Shown here: in pieces, positions 16,252 to 26,255 of the stretch
Layout: each line of letters starts with the position of its first letter
Numbering within the stretch: position 1 is the first letter of the stretch
Origin: Pantoea endophytica
Lineage (GTDB): Bacteria > Pseudomonadota > Gammaproteobacteria > Enterobacterales > Enterobacteriaceae
NCBI RefSeq assembly: GCF_002858935.1
Contig: NZ_PJRT01000027.1
Coordinates: 62,001 to 126,000, forward strand
DNA: 64,000 nt
Direction of reading: 5' to 3'
Translations under genes and position numbers: made by a program
The notes under the pieces: generated by a model
Told to the model about the DNA's origin: nothing
Database searches by the model: none
Seen by the model: only the letters and a program-made list of their open reading frames with translations

Positions 16252-17331
16252 ATGAAAATCTTAATTACAGGTGGTGCAGGATTTATCGGTTCGGCAGTAG
16301 TTCGTCATATTATCAACCATACCAATGATGAAGTGATTAACGTCGATAAATTGACCTATGCTGGCAACCTTGAATCACTGAAAGCTGAAAGCCAAAACGC
16401 GCGTTATAACTTCAGAAAAGTTGATATTTGCGATGGTGTAGCTTTACTGAACGTATTCAACGAATTTCAGCCTGATGCGGTAATGCATCTGGCAGCAGAG
16501 AGCCATGTTGATCGCTCTATTACTGGACCTTCAGAATTCGTTCAGACGAATGTCGTCGGAACCTATGCGTTACTGGAAGCAAGCCGCCAATATTGGGCTG
16601 CATTGGACGCTGATAAAAAACAGGCTTTTCGTTTCCACCATATCTCTACAGATGAAGTGTATGGCGACTTACCTCATCCTGATGAAACATCAGGTGAGCT
16701 TCCATTGTTCACTGAAGAAACCCCATACGCACCAAGCAGCCCATACTCTTCTACCAAAGCCGCAAGCGACCATCTGGTTCGCGCATGGGGCCGCACCTAC
16801 GGCTTGCCGATCGTTGTGACCAACTGTTCCAACAACTACGGCCCTTATCATTTCCCGGAAAAACTCATCCCGCTTATCATCAGCAATGCGCTGGAAGGAA
16901 AACCGCTGCCAATTTATGGTAAGGGTGACCAAATCCGCGATTGGCTGTATGTCGAAGATCATGCTCGTGCGCTTTATACCGTAGTGACGCAGGCGAAAAC
17001 CGGCACCACTTACAACATCGGCGGCCATAACGAGAAGCAAAATCTCGAGGTGGTGCACAAGGTATGTGAACTGCTGGATGAGCTGCGTCCGAAAGAGACT
17101 TCATATGCTCAGCAAATTACCTATGTTGCAGATCGTCCGGGCCACGATCGTCGCTACGCGATTGACGCTTCGAAAATTGAACGCGATCTCGGATGGAAAC
17201 CGCAGGAAAGCTTTGAATCCGGCTTACGTAAAACCGTGCAGTGGTATCTCGACAACCAGCAGTGGGTTGAGCATGTGAAAAGCGGGGCGTATCAAAACTG
17301 GATTGAGCAAAACTACGAGAAGCGTAGCTAA
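16252..17331 (+). CDS. rmlB: dTDP-glucose 4,6-dehydratase
   Basis: 359 residues. NAD-binding GGAGFIGS at residues 7-14, the HISTDEVYG active-site segment and the catalytic [10 protein letters not shown] are all present. It catalyses the second step from glucose-1-phosphate to dTDP-L-rhamnose. First gene after the JUMPStart; the last base of its stop codon is the first base of the rmlD start, so the genes are translationally coupled. Base composition is more AT-rich than in the exopolysaccharide operon, as usual for O-antigen loci. Confidence 0.96.
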   Translation: MKILITGGAGFIGSAVVRHIINHTNDEVINVDKLTYAGNLESLKAESQNARYNFRKVDICDGVALLNVFNEFQPDAVMHLAAESHVDRSITGPSEFVQTNVVGTYALLEASRQYWAALDADKKQAFRFHHISTDEVYGDLPHPDETSGELPLFTEETPYAPSSPYSSTKAASDHLVRAWGRTYGLPIVVTNCSNNYGPYHFPEKLIPLIISNALEGKPLPIYGKGDQIRDWLYVEDHARALYTVVTQAKTGTTYNIGGHNEKQNLEVVHKVCELLDELRPKETSYAQQITYVADRPGHDRRYAIDASKIERDLGWKPQESFESGLRKTVQWYLDNQQWVEHVKSGAYQNWIEQNYEKRS

Positions 17332-18218
17332 TGAAAATTTTGCTATTAGGTAAAAATGGGCAGGTTGGTTGGGAACTGCAGCGTGCTTTGGCACCGTTGG
17401 GTGAGATCATTGCTTTAGATCGTCATTCAACAGATTACTGCGGCGATTTAACTGATCCTACCGGCATCGAAAAAACGGTATGGGATATTAAGCCTGACGT
17501 GATTGTGAATGCCGCGGCTTATACGGCTGTCGATAAAGCTGAAAGCGATTTGCACAATGCTGAGTTGATCAACGCAACCAGTGTAAAAGCATTGGCTTGC
17601 GCGGCGCGTGATGTTGGGGCGTTACTGGTTCACTACTCAACGGATTATGTGTTTGATGGCAGCGGCGAGCGTCCGTGGAACGAGGACGATGCGACTGCAC
17701 CACTAAATGCTTATGGCAAGACTAAGCGTCAGGGTGAAGAGGCGATCATCGCCGATGCACCTCACTATTTAATTTTGCGCACCAGTTGGGTCTATGCCGC
17801 CAAAGGCAATAACTTCGCTAAAACGATGATTCGTTTGGCGCAGGAACGAGAAGCCCTATCTGTCATCAACGATCAATTTGGTGCGCCAACCGGCGCAGAA
17901 TTGATTGCGGACAGTACTGCGCATGCAATCAAAGCGACTCTGGCTAATCCTGAAAAATCGGGCATTTATAATCTTATCGCTTCAGGCGTGACAACCTGGC
18001 ACGCCTATGCCGAGTTCGTGCTTAATTGTGTCCGTGAAAAAGGTCTAGAGCTGAAAGTAAAAGCGGTGAATACTGTTGAAACTGCAGCTTTCCCTACGCC
18101 AGCTAAACGCCCATCTAATTCAAGGCTCAATACCAGCAAATTCACCAGCGTTTTTGAATTAACGCTTCCGGAATGGAAGGTTGGTGTAAAACGTATGCTG
18201 GATGAACTTTATAATTAA
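17331..18218 (+). CDS. rmlD: dTDP-4-dehydrorhamnose reductase
   Basis: 295 residues. N-terminal nucleotide-binding [16 protein letters not shown], the STDYVFDG segment and YGKTKRQGE (Y-x3-K) are the family marks. It catalyses the last step to dTDP-L-rhamnose. It overlaps rmlB by one base. The order rmlB-D-A-C is standard in enterobacterial O-antigen clusters. Confidence 0.95.
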   Translation: MKILLLGKNGQVGWELQRALAPLGEIIALDRHSTDYCGDLTDPTGIEKTVWDIKPDVIVNAAAYTAVDKAESDLHNAELINATSVKALACAARDVGALLVHYSTDYVFDGSGERPWNEDDATAPLNAYGKTKRQGEEAIIADAPHYLILRTSWVYAAKGNNFAKTMIRLAQEREALSVINDQFGAPTGAELIADSTAHAIKATLANPEKSGIYNLIASGVTTWHAYAEFVLNCVREKGLELKVKAVNTVETAAFPTPAKRPSNSRLNTSKFTSVFELTLPEWKVGVKRMLDELYN

Positions 18219-18257
18219 GCAGTATTGAATCAGATTAATAAATTAAAGGATAACGTT

Positions 18258-19139
18258 GTGAATAGTAAAAAAGGAATCATCCTTGCTGGCGGTTCAGGAA
18301 CACGCCTTTATCCAGTGACGATGGCCGTCAGTAAGCAGCTATTGCCAATCTACGATAAGCCAATGATTTACTATCCGCTCAGCACTCTGATGTTAGCGGG
18401 TATTCGTGACATTTTAATTATCAGCACGCCGCAGGATACGCCGCGTTTTGAAAGCCTGCTTGGCGACGGTTCCCAATGGGGCTTAAACATTCAGTACAAA
18501 GTGCAGGAAAGCCCAGACGGTTTGGCGCAAGCTTTCATTTTGGGTGAAGAGTTCATCGGCAACGATAACTGCGCGTTGATTCTGGGCGATAACATTTTTT
18601 ATGGTCACGATTTACACAAGCAGCTCGAAGAAGCCTCTAGTAAAAAAAGTGGTGCGACAGTATTCGCTTATCATGTTCACGATCCAGAACGTTATGGTGT
18701 TGTTGAGTTTGATGAAACTGGGAAAGCTGTTTCATTAGTAGAAAAGCCAACTGAACCTAAAAGTAGCTATGCGGTAACGGGCTTGTATTTCTATGACAAT
18801 AGCGTTGTTGAATTGGCTAAAAATCTTAAGCCTTCACCGCGTGGTGAGTTAGAGATTACTGATATTAATAACTTGTATTTAGAAAAGGGTGAATTGTCAG
18901 TGTCCATTATGGGGCGCGGTCACGCCTGGTTAGATACAGGGACTCACCAGAGCCTGATTGAAGCGAATAACTTTATACAAACCATCGAAACCCGTCAGGG
19001 CCTTAAAGTTGCATGCCCGGAAGAAATTGCGTTCCGTATGGGCTTTATTGATGCTGAAAAATTGAAAGAGCTGGCACAGCCACTGCTCAAAAATGATTAC
19101 GGCAAATACCTGATGGCGCTCTATAACGGAAAGCTCTAA
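18258..19139 (+). CDS. rmlA: Glucose-1-phosphate thymidylyltransferase
   Basis: 293 residues from GTG 18258, chosen because AAGGA at 18246-18250 is 7 bases upstream and the protein then starts [19 protein letters not shown] like its relatives; a TTG 33 bases earlier has no support. The [20 protein letters not shown] nucleotidyltransferase signature and the GDNIFYG loop are present. It makes dTDP-glucose, the first step to dTDP-rhamnose. The rmlC start overlaps the stop by one base. Confidence 0.95.
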   Translation: MNSKKGIILAGGSGTRLYPVTMAVSKQLLPIYDKPMIYYPLSTLMLAGIRDILIISTPQDTPRFESLLGDGSQWGLNIQYKVQESPDGLAQAFILGEEFIGNDNCALILGDNIFYGHDLHKQLEEASSKKSGATVFAYHVHDPERYGVVEFDETGKAVSLVEKPTEPKSSYAVTGLYFYDNSVVELAKNLKPSPRGELEITDINNLYLEKGELSVSIMGRGHAWLDTGTHQSLIEANNFIQTIETRQGLKVACPEEIAFRMGFIDAEKLKELAQPLLKNDYGKYLMALYNGKL

Positions 19140-19687
19140 TGAAGATTATTGATACTGATATTCCTGATGTGAAAATCATTGAGCCAGCCGTTTTTGGTGA
19201 TGAAAGAGGTTTCTTTATGGAAACCTGGCAACAGAAGAAGTTTGAAGAACTAGTTTGTCCACGTAGCTTCGTACAGGATAACCATTCGAAATCTTCTAAA
19301 GGTATTTTACGTGGCTTACATTATCAAACCACAAATACACAAGGTAAACTCGTCAGGGTTGTCTCTGGTGAAGTGTATGATGTGGCAGTTGATATGAGAA
19401 AGTCCTCACCAACTTTTGGAAAATGGGTTGGTGTATACCTGTCAGCTGATAATAAGCGTCAGCTGTGGGTTCCAGAAGGCTTTGCTCATGGTTTTTATGT
19501 GACATCTGAAAGTGCTGAATTTGTTTATAAATGTACTGATTATTATAATCCTAAAAATGAACATTCATTACTTTGGAACGATTCAGACCTCAATATTACC
19601 TGGCCAATCGGTGCAAATGAACTCCCCGCGCTTTCTGCTAAAGATAAAGACGGAACGCCATTTGCACAAGCAGTGACATTTGATTGA
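19139..19687 (+). CDS. rmlC: dTDP-4-dehydrorhamnose 3,5-epimerase
   Basis: 182 residues, cupin-type epimerase. It has the FMETW N-terminal segment, the RGLHYQ motif with the catalytic histidine, and WVPEGFAHGFYV. It performs the third step of dTDP-L-rhamnose synthesis. Coupled to rmlA by a one-base overlap. A clear intrinsic terminator follows 11 bp after the stop. Confidence 0.95.
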   Translation: MKIIDTDIPDVKIIEPAVFGDERGFFMETWQQKKFEELVCPRSFVQDNHSKSSKGILRGLHYQTTNTQGKLVRVVSGEVYDVAVDMRKSSPTFGKWVGVYLSADNKRQLWVPEGFAHGFYVTSESAEFVYKCTDYYNPKNEHSLLWNDSDLNITWPIGANELPALSAKDKDGTPFAQAVTFD

Positions 19688-19698
19688 TTCCCGAAACT

Positions 19699-19727
19699 AA
19701 GGATGAGGATTAGCTCATCCTTTTTTT
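19699..19727 (+). terminator. Intrinsic terminator between rmlC and the glycosyltransferase gene
   Basis: A perfect 9-bp stem (19699-19707 with 19714-19722), a 6-base loop and a run of seven T (19721-19727). It lies inside what looks like one JUMPStart-led operon, 10 bp before the next gene. Confidence 0.85.
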
Positions 19728-19736
19728 ATATAGCTG

Positions 19737-20678
19737 ATGATGATGAGCGATAAAGGAAAAATAAGTATCCTGATGGGTACTTATAATGGTGAAAAATATT
19801 TAGAAAAGCAACTGCGTTCCATTGCTTCTCAAACTTATACTAATTGGACGCTCATTGTTTCTGATGATGGTTCAACAGATAGCACCTGTGAAATCATTAC
19901 CCGCTTTGCCAAAGAATTTTCTGAAGGCAGAGTTATCCTGTTTCAGGGGCCAGGTAAAGGATTTGCTGCGAATTTCTACAACCTGCTTAATAGAAAAGAT
20001 ATTGATTCGCCGTTCTATGCCTTTTGTGATCAGGATGACATTTGGTGTAACAATAAGCTGGAAGAGGCTATTAATCAGTTAACAACAAATGATTTCTCTA
20101 CTGACAACTATGCTTTATATGGCTCCCGCACAAAGCTAATTGATTCTGACGAAGTTAATATTGGTTATTCACCCTGTTTTCTCAAAGAATTTACTTTTAG
20201 TAATGCACTTTTGCAAAGTTATGCGGGCGGCAACACGATGGTTTTTAGTCGTGGACTAAAAACGGTGTTTGAGACATTCCCTGCCAACCTTCCGATTGTT
20301 TCTCATGACTGGATTTTGTATATCATATGCAGTGCAATGAATGGAACAGTAATCTACGATCGGGAACCAAAGATTCTCTACCGCCAGCATGGGCAGAATT
20401 TAGTGGGCAGCAACACGGGTATTTTGTCTAAGCTCACAAGATTTAATCGTTTGTTTGCAGGTGAATTTAAATGCTGGAGCGAGAAAAATTGTATGGCGCT
20501 TGAGTGTTTGAAAGACAGAATGCCGGCTGACAACAGACGTGATTACGAAAGATTTAGTGCTTTGAATGGAAGTCTTTTGAAACGAATTACTAACTTTATT
20601 AAGGGTGGATTTTATAGACAAAGCTTCATTGAAACATGTGCTTTCTTTATCATGAATCTCTTTAGGAAATTAGTTTAA
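19737..20678 (+). CDS. GT2 glycosyltransferase, probable rhamnosyltransferase
   Basis: 313 residues (three consecutive ATG codons at 19737, 19740 and 19743 could serve as start). The GT-A domain has KISILMGTYNGEKYLEKQLRSI, SDDGSTDST and FCDQDDIW, the pattern of the RfbF/RgpB-like rhamnosyltransferase branch of GT2. Directly after rmlBDAC and before an RgpF-like gene, it most likely builds a rhamnose-containing chain in the cytoplasm. The acceptor and linkage are unknown. The ribosome binding site is weak because a terminator ends 10 bp before the gene. Confidence 0.82.
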   Translation: MMMSDKGKISILMGTYNGEKYLEKQLRSIASQTYTNWTLIVSDDGSTDSTCEIITRFAKEFSEGRVILFQGPGKGFAANFYNLLNRKDIDSPFYAFCDQDDIWCNNKLEEAINQLTTNDFSTDNYALYGSRTKLIDSDEVNIGYSPCFLKEFTFSNALLQSYAGGNTMVFSRGLKTVFETFPANLPIVSHDWILYIICSAMNGTVIYDREPKILYRQHGQNLVGSNTGILSKLTRFNRLFAGEFKCWSEKNCMALECLKDRMPADNRRDYERFSALNGSLLKRITNFIKGGFYRQSFIETCAFFIMNLFRKLV

Positions 20679-20695
20679 CCATCGACGGTGTTAAT

Positions 20696-21991
20696 ATGAA
20701 AAGAATTATTTTTATGATTATCAGGTTTTTCCTGAAAATTGTAATTTATCTATATTATGGCGTACTATCAATTCGCGATGATATTAAGACAAAAAAATAT
20801 ACGAATATTAAAGTCAAGAATGACTTCACGGGTGGCAAGGTTATGCTGCTTGCGCTCTATGAGAAATCATCGCTTAGAAATGATACACTTGAGCTGTTAA
20901 AAGAAGCGAAGCGCAATAATGTATTTGTTATTGCCGTTAATACCTTAAGGTTAGAAGAACAAAATTACCCTTCTGAGTTAACCGATGTTTATATAGAGCG
21001 TGATAATTACGGGCGTGATTTCGGCAGCTATAAAGCAGGGATGAAATATTTCTACGATGCAGGTTTTGAAGAAAAATGTGAACGGTTACTTATCATCAAT
21101 GACAGTGTGTTTTTCTCAAAGAATGGCTTGCCTGAATTTGTTAAAAATTTATTTGATACTAACGTTGAAGTAATCGGTGCTACAGAAAACAGTCAGCACT
21201 CTCATCACCTTGGCTCATTCTGTATTTCAGTAGCAGGCAAAATAGCTAAGAATGAAAAGTTCAAAAGTTTTTGGTTAAACTATAAGTCATCGAACGTTAG
21301 ACCTTTAGTAATAAAAAGAGGTGAGTTCGGTTTAAGTAAGCTTCTTAAGTCACTGGTTAGTTCAGAGCAAAATTTCAAGTCTCTTTTCAATGTCTCGTTC
21401 ATGGAGAAAAAGCTGAGCAGTGATGAGGTTTTCTATGAGAATTACTATTACTATCGTCGTGAAGGTGTCAGTGCCTGGACAAATAAATCCATTACCGGCT
21501 TAATCGCAAGTGATGAAGTCTTATCATCTTATTATAATAAATACATTCTCTCTAATAAGAGAACTGAAAAGTTGGCATTTGCAAGTGACAATGTTGTGGA
21601 ATACAACTCTGTTGATAAAGAATATTCAACACTAAGCTCAAGCAAGGTTGATTACTTAGAAGCAGTGAATTTCTTCAGAAATTACTCGCACAAAGAAGCA
21701 TTGCTAAACAGCCAGTTCAAACAAAGATTGATATCTTTGTATCTGGATGAATTTACGATGGGGTCGCAAATCCACGTTAATTGCCTCGCATTACATAATT
21801 GTGGTTTACCTATAATTAAGCTTGATTTGATGTTCCGCTGCGTTTGTAGCATGAATGATATTATCAAGTTAAGAGATCAGCTTGATGAATCTCAAAGGGA
21901 AGAGTTTATGACACTTATCTTGGCTCGTCTGTGCGGTGATAAGTTCCTTGTCGGATTAAATCGTCTGGCGTACCAATTTGGAATTTTGTAA
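20696..21991 (+). CDS. RgpF-like rhamnan synthesis protein
   Basis: 431 residues. Residues about 45-270 match the rhamnan synthesis F family: YEKSSLRNDTLELL, IERDNYGRDFGSYKAGMKYF and LLIINDSVFF are its conserved blocks. These proteins are putative glycosyltransferases of rhamnose-rich polysaccharides. A hydrophobic N-terminal stretch (residues 3-22) may associate with the membrane. The last base of the stop is the first of the wzm start. The C-terminal 160 residues show no motif I recognise. AT-rich like its neighbours. Confidence 0.8.
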   Translation: MKRIIFMIIRFFLKIVIYLYYGVLSIRDDIKTKKYTNIKVKNDFTGGKVMLLALYEKSSLRNDTLELLKEAKRNNVFVIAVNTLRLEEQNYPSELTDVYIERDNYGRDFGSYKAGMKYFYDAGFEEKCERLLIINDSVFFSKNGLPEFVKNLFDTNVEVIGATENSQHSHHLGSFCISVAGKIAKNEKFKSFWLNYKSSNVRPLVIKRGEFGLSKLLKSLVSSEQNFKSLFNVSFMEKKLSSDEVFYENYYYYRREGVSAWTNKSITGLIASDEVLSSYYNKYILSNKRTEKLAFASDNVVEYNSVDKEYSTLSSSKVDYLEAVNFFRNYSHKEALLNSQFKQRLISLYLDEFTMGSQIHVNCLALHNCGLPIIKLDLMFRCVCSMNDIIKLRDQLDESQREEFMTLILARLCGDKFLVGLNRLAYQFGIL

Positions 21992-22791
21992 TGTCGAATA
22001 AGCAAAAATCAGTAGGGTGGGATGACTTCACCTCTGCGTTAAGAAACTTTCACGTTGTAAAAGTGATGGGTGGTCAGGACATTAAGATGCGATACAAACG
22101 GTCCAAGATGGGGCCGTTTTGGATCACAATTAGTATGGCAGTTATGATCACGACCATGGGATTAGTTTTTGGTAATCTTTTCAAAACCAATGTCAAAGAG
22201 TTTTTGCCCTATCTAACTCTTGGTTTGATAACATGGAGTTTTATCCAAAGCTCCATCTCAGAAGGTTGTGATGCCCTGATATCTTCAGAAGGGATTATTA
22301 AGCAGTTACCTGTTCCATTACACGTTCACGTGATGCGTGTAATTTGGAAAAACTTCATCATCTTCCTGCACAATATCGTTATATTCCCTCTGGTTCTGAT
22401 TGCAGTGCAGAAAAGTGTAGACTGGACTGTTTTCCTGGTGATACCTGGTTTTATCCTGCTGATTTTGAATTTAACCTGGGCATTAATGATTCTTTCGATG
22501 ATTTGTGCGCGCTTCCGTGATATGACACAAATTGTGTTAAGTATTATGCAGGTTATTTTCTATCTGACCCCAGTAATTTGGATGCCGAAACTTCTCTCAC
22601 ACAGTGCTGCCGCAGCATTACTCACCTTTAACCCTCTTTATCATTTGATTGACTTGGTAAGAGGTCCATTATTAGGTGAGATCCCAATGATGAGCAGTTA
22701 CATCATTGCTGGCGTTATGGCAGTAGTCGGTTTGGCTCTATCGATTGCGATGACGAGCAAATATAAATACCGCGTTCCTTATTGGGTGTAA
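21991..22791 (+). CDS. wzm: Wzm-type ABC-2 polysaccharide exporter permease
   Basis: 266 residues, six predicted membrane segments, of the ABC-2 type polysaccharide/polyol export permease family (RYKRSKMGPFWITISMAVMI near the N-terminus is typical). With Wzt it moves a completed undecaprenyl-linked polymer to the periplasm. Its presence, and the absence of wzx/wzy in this operon, means the rhamnose polymer is made fully in the cytoplasm. Confidence 0.92.
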   Translation: MSNKQKSVGWDDFTSALRNFHVVKVMGGQDIKMRYKRSKMGPFWITISMAVMITTMGLVFGNLFKTNVKEFLPYLTLGLITWSFIQSSISEGCDALISSEGIIKQLPVPLHVHVMRVIWKNFIIFLHNIVIFPLVLIAVQKSVDWTVFLVIPGFILLILNLTWALMILSMICARFRDMTQIVLSIMQVIFYLTPVIWMPKLLSHSAAAALLTFNPLYHLIDLVRGPLLGEIPMMSSYIIAGVMAVVGLALSIAMTSKYKYRVPYWV

Positions 22792-22795
22792 TGTA

Positions 22796-23569
22796 ATGGC
22801 TATTATTAAATTTGAAAACGTGGGTATTGATTTCCCAATATTCAACGCCCAGGCAAGATCGATTAAAAAGAACTTTATCAATTTTGCTACCGGTGGAAAG
22901 GTTGGTCAGCACGATGGTAAAGTTGTGGTTTCGGCCCTTAATAATCTTAACTTCGAAATCAAAGATGGCGAGCGAGTCGGGCTAATTGGCCATAATGGTG
23001 CGGGTAAAACAACGCTGCTAAGGATGTTTAGTAAAGTCTATCATCCAACCAGCGGCAGCGCTAAGATTGAAGGCGACATTGGTTCGTTAATTTCTATTTC
23101 ATTAGGGATCAATCAGGAATTTACGGGAAGAGAAAATATCTATATTCGCGGTGCCTTATTAGGATTGCGGAAAAAAGAAATCGATACGCGAATTGAAGAG
23201 ATCATTGAATTCACCGATCTGGGTGACTTCATTGACATGCCTGTTCGTACTTACTCGTCTGGTATGCAGATGCGTTTAGGGTTTAGTGTTAGTACTATTT
23301 TTACTCCCGAAATCCTCCTTATGGATGAATGGCTATCTGTAGGCGACGAAGGCTTTAAAGAAAAAGCTGAAACTCGATTAACCAATATTATTAATGCAAC
23401 GAAGATATTGATTCTTGCAAGCCATAGTAACGAATTGTTAAGAAAAACCTGTACAAGAATTCTTTGGCTCGAGCACGGCACGGTAAAAATGGACGGTACT
23501 CCAGAGGAAGTGTTGCCGTTATATTTCAAGTCAAATATCAAAAAAGGTGATTTGTTAACCAATACATAA
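22796..23569 (+). CDS. wzt: Wzt-type ABC exporter ATPase, short form
   Basis: 257 residues. Walker A GHNGAGKT near residues 65-72, signature YSSGMQMRLGF and Walker B EILLMDEWL are intact. The protein ends soon after the nucleotide-binding domain, so it lacks the roughly 150-residue C-terminal carbohydrate-binding domain found in Wzt proteins that recognise capped O-antigens (E. coli O8/O9a). This fits export coupled to synthesis, as in galactan systems. It starts 4 bp after wzm. Confidence 0.93.
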   Translation: MAIIKFENVGIDFPIFNAQARSIKKNFINFATGGKVGQHDGKVVVSALNNLNFEIKDGERVGLIGHNGAGKTTLLRMFSKVYHPTSGSAKIEGDIGSLISISLGINQEFTGRENIYIRGALLGLRKKEIDTRIEEIIEFTDLGDFIDMPVRTYSSGMQMRLGFSVSTIFTPEILLMDEWLSVGDEGFKEKAETRLTNIINATKILILASHSNELLRKTCTRILWLEHGTVKMDGTPEEVLPLYFKSNIKKGDLLTNT

Positions 23570-23654
23570 TCATCCACATTTCTTGTGTGTTTTATCATCG
23601 CACCATTCACTACCTTTATTGGTGATAGATGAGTTAACATATTTGCCACTTCAA

Positions 23655-23674
23655 TCACAAACTTGTGTTTGTGA
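23655..23674. promoter_or_regulatory. Hairpin in the gnd leader
   Basis: Perfect 8-bp arms (23655-23662, 23667-23674) with a 4-base loop, ending 25 bp before the gnd start. It may shape the gnd mRNA leader or be a protein-binding dyad; no T-run follows, so it is not a terminator. Confidence 0.45.
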
Positions 23675-23699
23675 CGGTAACTTCAGACAGGAGTAGATA

Positions 23700-25109
23700 A
23701 TGTCCAAGCAACAAATCGGTGTTGTCGGTATGGCAGTTATGGGCCGTAACTTGGCTCTTAACATTGAGAGCCGCGGCTACACAGTCTCTATTTTCAACCG
23801 TTCACGCGAAAAGACGGATGAAGTCATCGCTGAGAACCAAGGCAAGAAACTGGCACCTTTTTACACCGTTGAAGAGTTTGTTGAATCGCTGGAAAAACCA
23901 CGTCGTATCCTTTTGATGGTACAGGCTGGTGAAGCTACAGATAAAACGATTGCTTCTTTGACCCCGCATTTGGACAAGGGCGACATCTTGATTGATGGTG
24001 GTAACACCTTCTATAAAGATACTGTCCGCCGTAACAAAGAACTTTCTGATCAGGGCTTCAATTTCATTGGTACCGGTGTTTCCGGTGGTGAAGAGGGCGC
24101 ACTGAAAGGGCCTTCCATCATGCCTGGCGGCCAGAAAGAAGCATATGAATTGGTTGCACCAATTTTAGATAAGATTGCTGCTCGTGCGGAAGATGGCGAA
24201 GCTTGTGTTGCTTACATCGGTCCAAACGGTGCTGGTCACTATGTAAAAATGGTGCATAACGGCATCGAATACGGTGATATGCAGCTGATTGCTGAAGCTT
24301 ATGCACTGTTGAAAGGCGCGTTAGGCCTCGACAATGAAGAGCTGGCAAAAACCTTTACTGACTGGAACAACGGTGAGTTAAGCAGCTACTTAATCGACAT
24401 CACCAAAGATATCTTCACTAAGAAAGATGAAGACGGTAAATACCTGGTTGATGTGATTCTGGATGAAGCCGCTAACAAAGGCACCGGTAAGTGGACTAGC
24501 CAGAGCTCACTGGATCTCGGCGAGCCGCTCTCACTGATCACTGAGTCAGTATTTGCACGCTATCTTTCTTCTCTGAAGACCCAACGTGTTGCAGCTTCTA
24601 AAGTGCTGAGCGGCCCTCAGGTTAAAGAATTTACTGGCGATAAGGCTGAGTTCGTCGAGAAAGTCCGTCGCGCTCTTTATCTGGGCAAGATCGTTTCCTA
24701 TGCTCAGGGCTTCTCACAGTTGCGCGCTGCGTCGGAAGAGAATAACTGGGATCTGCAATACGGTGAAATTGCGAAGATTTTCCGTGCCGGATGCATTATT
24801 CGTGCGCAATTCCTGCAGAAGATTACTGATGCATACGCACAGGACGCTAACATTGCTAACCTGCTGCTGGATCCTTATTTCAAGAACATTGCAGATGAGT
24901 ACCAGCAGGCGCTGCGTGATGTAGTGTCTTACGCCATTCAGAACGGTATTCCAACGCCGACCTTCTCAGCTGCTATTGCTTACTACGATAGCTATCGTTC
25001 AGAAGTTCTGCCGGCAAATCTGATTCAGGCTCAGCGTGATTATTTCGGTGCGCATACTTATAAGCGCATTGATAAAGATGGCGTATTCCACACTGAGTGG
25101 TTGGATTAA
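23700..25109 (+). CDS. gnd: 6-phosphogluconate dehydrogenase, decarboxylating
   Basis: 469 residues, full length. NADP-binding [15 protein letters not shown] at the N-terminus, [21 protein letters not shown] and [13 protein letters not shown] with the catalytic lysine. It converts 6-phosphogluconate to ribulose-5-phosphate with NADPH formation in the pentose phosphate pathway. gnd is the classic border of enterobacterial O-antigen loci and often recombines with them. A 130-bp gap with its own leader precedes it; a strong GGAG ribosome binding site is present. Confidence 0.97.
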   Translation: MSKQQIGVVGMAVMGRNLALNIESRGYTVSIFNRSREKTDEVIAENQGKKLAPFYTVEEFVESLEKPRRILLMVQAGEATDKTIASLTPHLDKGDILIDGGNTFYKDTVRRNKELSDQGFNFIGTGVSGGEEGALKGPSIMPGGQKEAYELVAPILDKIAARAEDGEACVAYIGPNGAGHYVKMVHNGIEYGDMQLIAEAYALLKGALGLDNEELAKTFTDWNNGELSSYLIDITKDIFTKKDEDGKYLVDVILDEAANKGTGKWTSQSSLDLGEPLSLITESVFARYLSSLKTQRVAASKVLSGPQVKEFTGDKAEFVEKVRRALYLGKIVSYAQGFSQLRAASEENNWDLQYGEIAKIFRAGCIIRAQFLQKITDAYAQDANIANLLLDPYFKNIADEYQQALRDVVSYAIQNGIPTPTFSAAIAYYDSYRSEVLPANLIQAQRDYFGAHTYKRIDKDGVFHTEWLD

Positions 25110-25116
25110 ACTATAG

Positions 25117-25147
25117 AAAAAAAAGCCTCTTTAAGAGGCTTTTTTTT
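25117..25147. terminator. Bidirectional terminator after gnd
   Basis: Seven-base stem (25124-25130 with 25134-25140), 3-base loop, flanked by an A-run on the left and a T-run on the right, so it can act for gnd and for the convergent minus-strand gene. Confidence 0.9.
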
Positions 25148-26255
25148 AAACTGACAATGGCTGTATCAAAAATGATGACAGATAATTATGTTTCGAGTTG
25201 TCTGCAATAATAATTTCTTCTGAAAGGAGATGATCATAGATTTCAGGGTTAAATTCCTTGAGGAAGCCCGTTCTGAAAAAACAAGCGTTAGGTGTTATTT
25301 CTGATGATACTGAAAATGTATGTTTTTCAGCAATGACTTTAATTAGTTCATTTACACCATCACATCTAAATAGATTAACTCTTTTGTTATGTATTTCGTA
25401 ATCTAATAAACACGTTGTGACTGTAGAAATACCATACTCACAGTATGGTATTAAATCATCAGAACCTTCTATTCCACCGAAATAAATATCTTTATCCATT
25501 CCATATAAATATATATTTTTAGGTCTGTAATCTAACGCATTTGAACTGAATGCATGTTCAGATAGTTCTGCAGGGTGAACACACCAAATAAAAACTTCCG
25601 CAGGGTTATTTTTAGCATAATTAAATATTTCAGCATAAAAAGCCCTTTTATCTGAAGGTGAATATAGATACCAATTAGTATTAGACGTGATTAAAGTGAA
25701 TTTTGGTAACTGCCTTGTTTTGTAAGATCCTTTTTTTATTGTTCTTGGATATCCAAATCCCTGATCGCCAAACCACTGTAGCTTTTTATCAGAAATTGAT
25801 GGCAACATACCACCAAAACCAAAGTAATGTGAACGTGTACTTATTAGTTTTGAGTCATCAGCTAAGTTTATTCCTGTCTGGAACATGCCATGTGGGATTT
25901 CGTATATAGGTAATTTCACCTTCAAACAAGCAGAGACAATTTCATTAATTGTAATAGGAATGAATGGAACTACATAGCCCAAGAAAACCACTGCCTTATC
26001 CATATTTGGTAAAAGTCCAGCAACAGAATCTTTGTCAAGTATGAATTTTATTTTACTTTCTGGGTTTAATGTTAAATACTCTCTTGCAATTAATTCAAAG
26101 TTTTCGGAATATATGTAACTTTCATAACGACTTTGCTCTGCAACAATTAAGGCAAGTTCAAAGTGAGACCTATTAAATGGCAAGTAGATAATGTGACTAT
26201 CATTCCTATTATTTCCAGCAGAAGTAAAGATACCTTTGATAGTGAAATTATTCAT
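25146..26255 (-). CDS. Unrecognised surface-polysaccharide protein, possibly GT-B type transferase
   Basis: 369 residues, no family recognised with confidence. It begins MNNFTIKGIFTSAGNNRNDSHIIYLPFNRSHFELALIV; a central segment YEIPHGMFQTGINL and a later WCVHPAEL recall glycerophosphotransferase or GT-B glycosyltransferases, where a histidine sits in a similar loop. No signal peptide or clear membrane helix, so probably cytoplasmic. Its start overlaps the stop of the upstream glycosyltransferase gene by 4 bases, so the two form an operon. Strongly AT-rich, consistent with transfer as part of the O-antigen region. Function not assigned. Confidence 0.6.
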   Translation of the reverse strand: MNNFTIKGIFTSAGNNRNDSHIIYLPFNRSHFELALIVAEQSRYESYIYSENFELIAREYLTLNPESKIKFILDKDSVAGLLPNMDKAVVFLGYVVPFIPITINEIVSACLKVKLPIYEIPHGMFQTGINLADDSKLISTRSHYFGFGGMLPSISDKKLQWFGDQGFGYPRTIKKGSYKTRQLPKFTLITSNTNWYLYSPSDKRAFYAEIFNYAKNNPAEVFIWCVHPAELSEHAFSSNALDYRPKNIYLYGMDKDIYFGGIEGSDDLIPYCEYGISTVTTCLLDYEIHNKRVNLFRCDGVNELIKVIAEKHTFSVSSEITPNACFFRTGFLKEFNPEIYDHLLSEEIIIADNSKHNYLSSFLIQPLSV

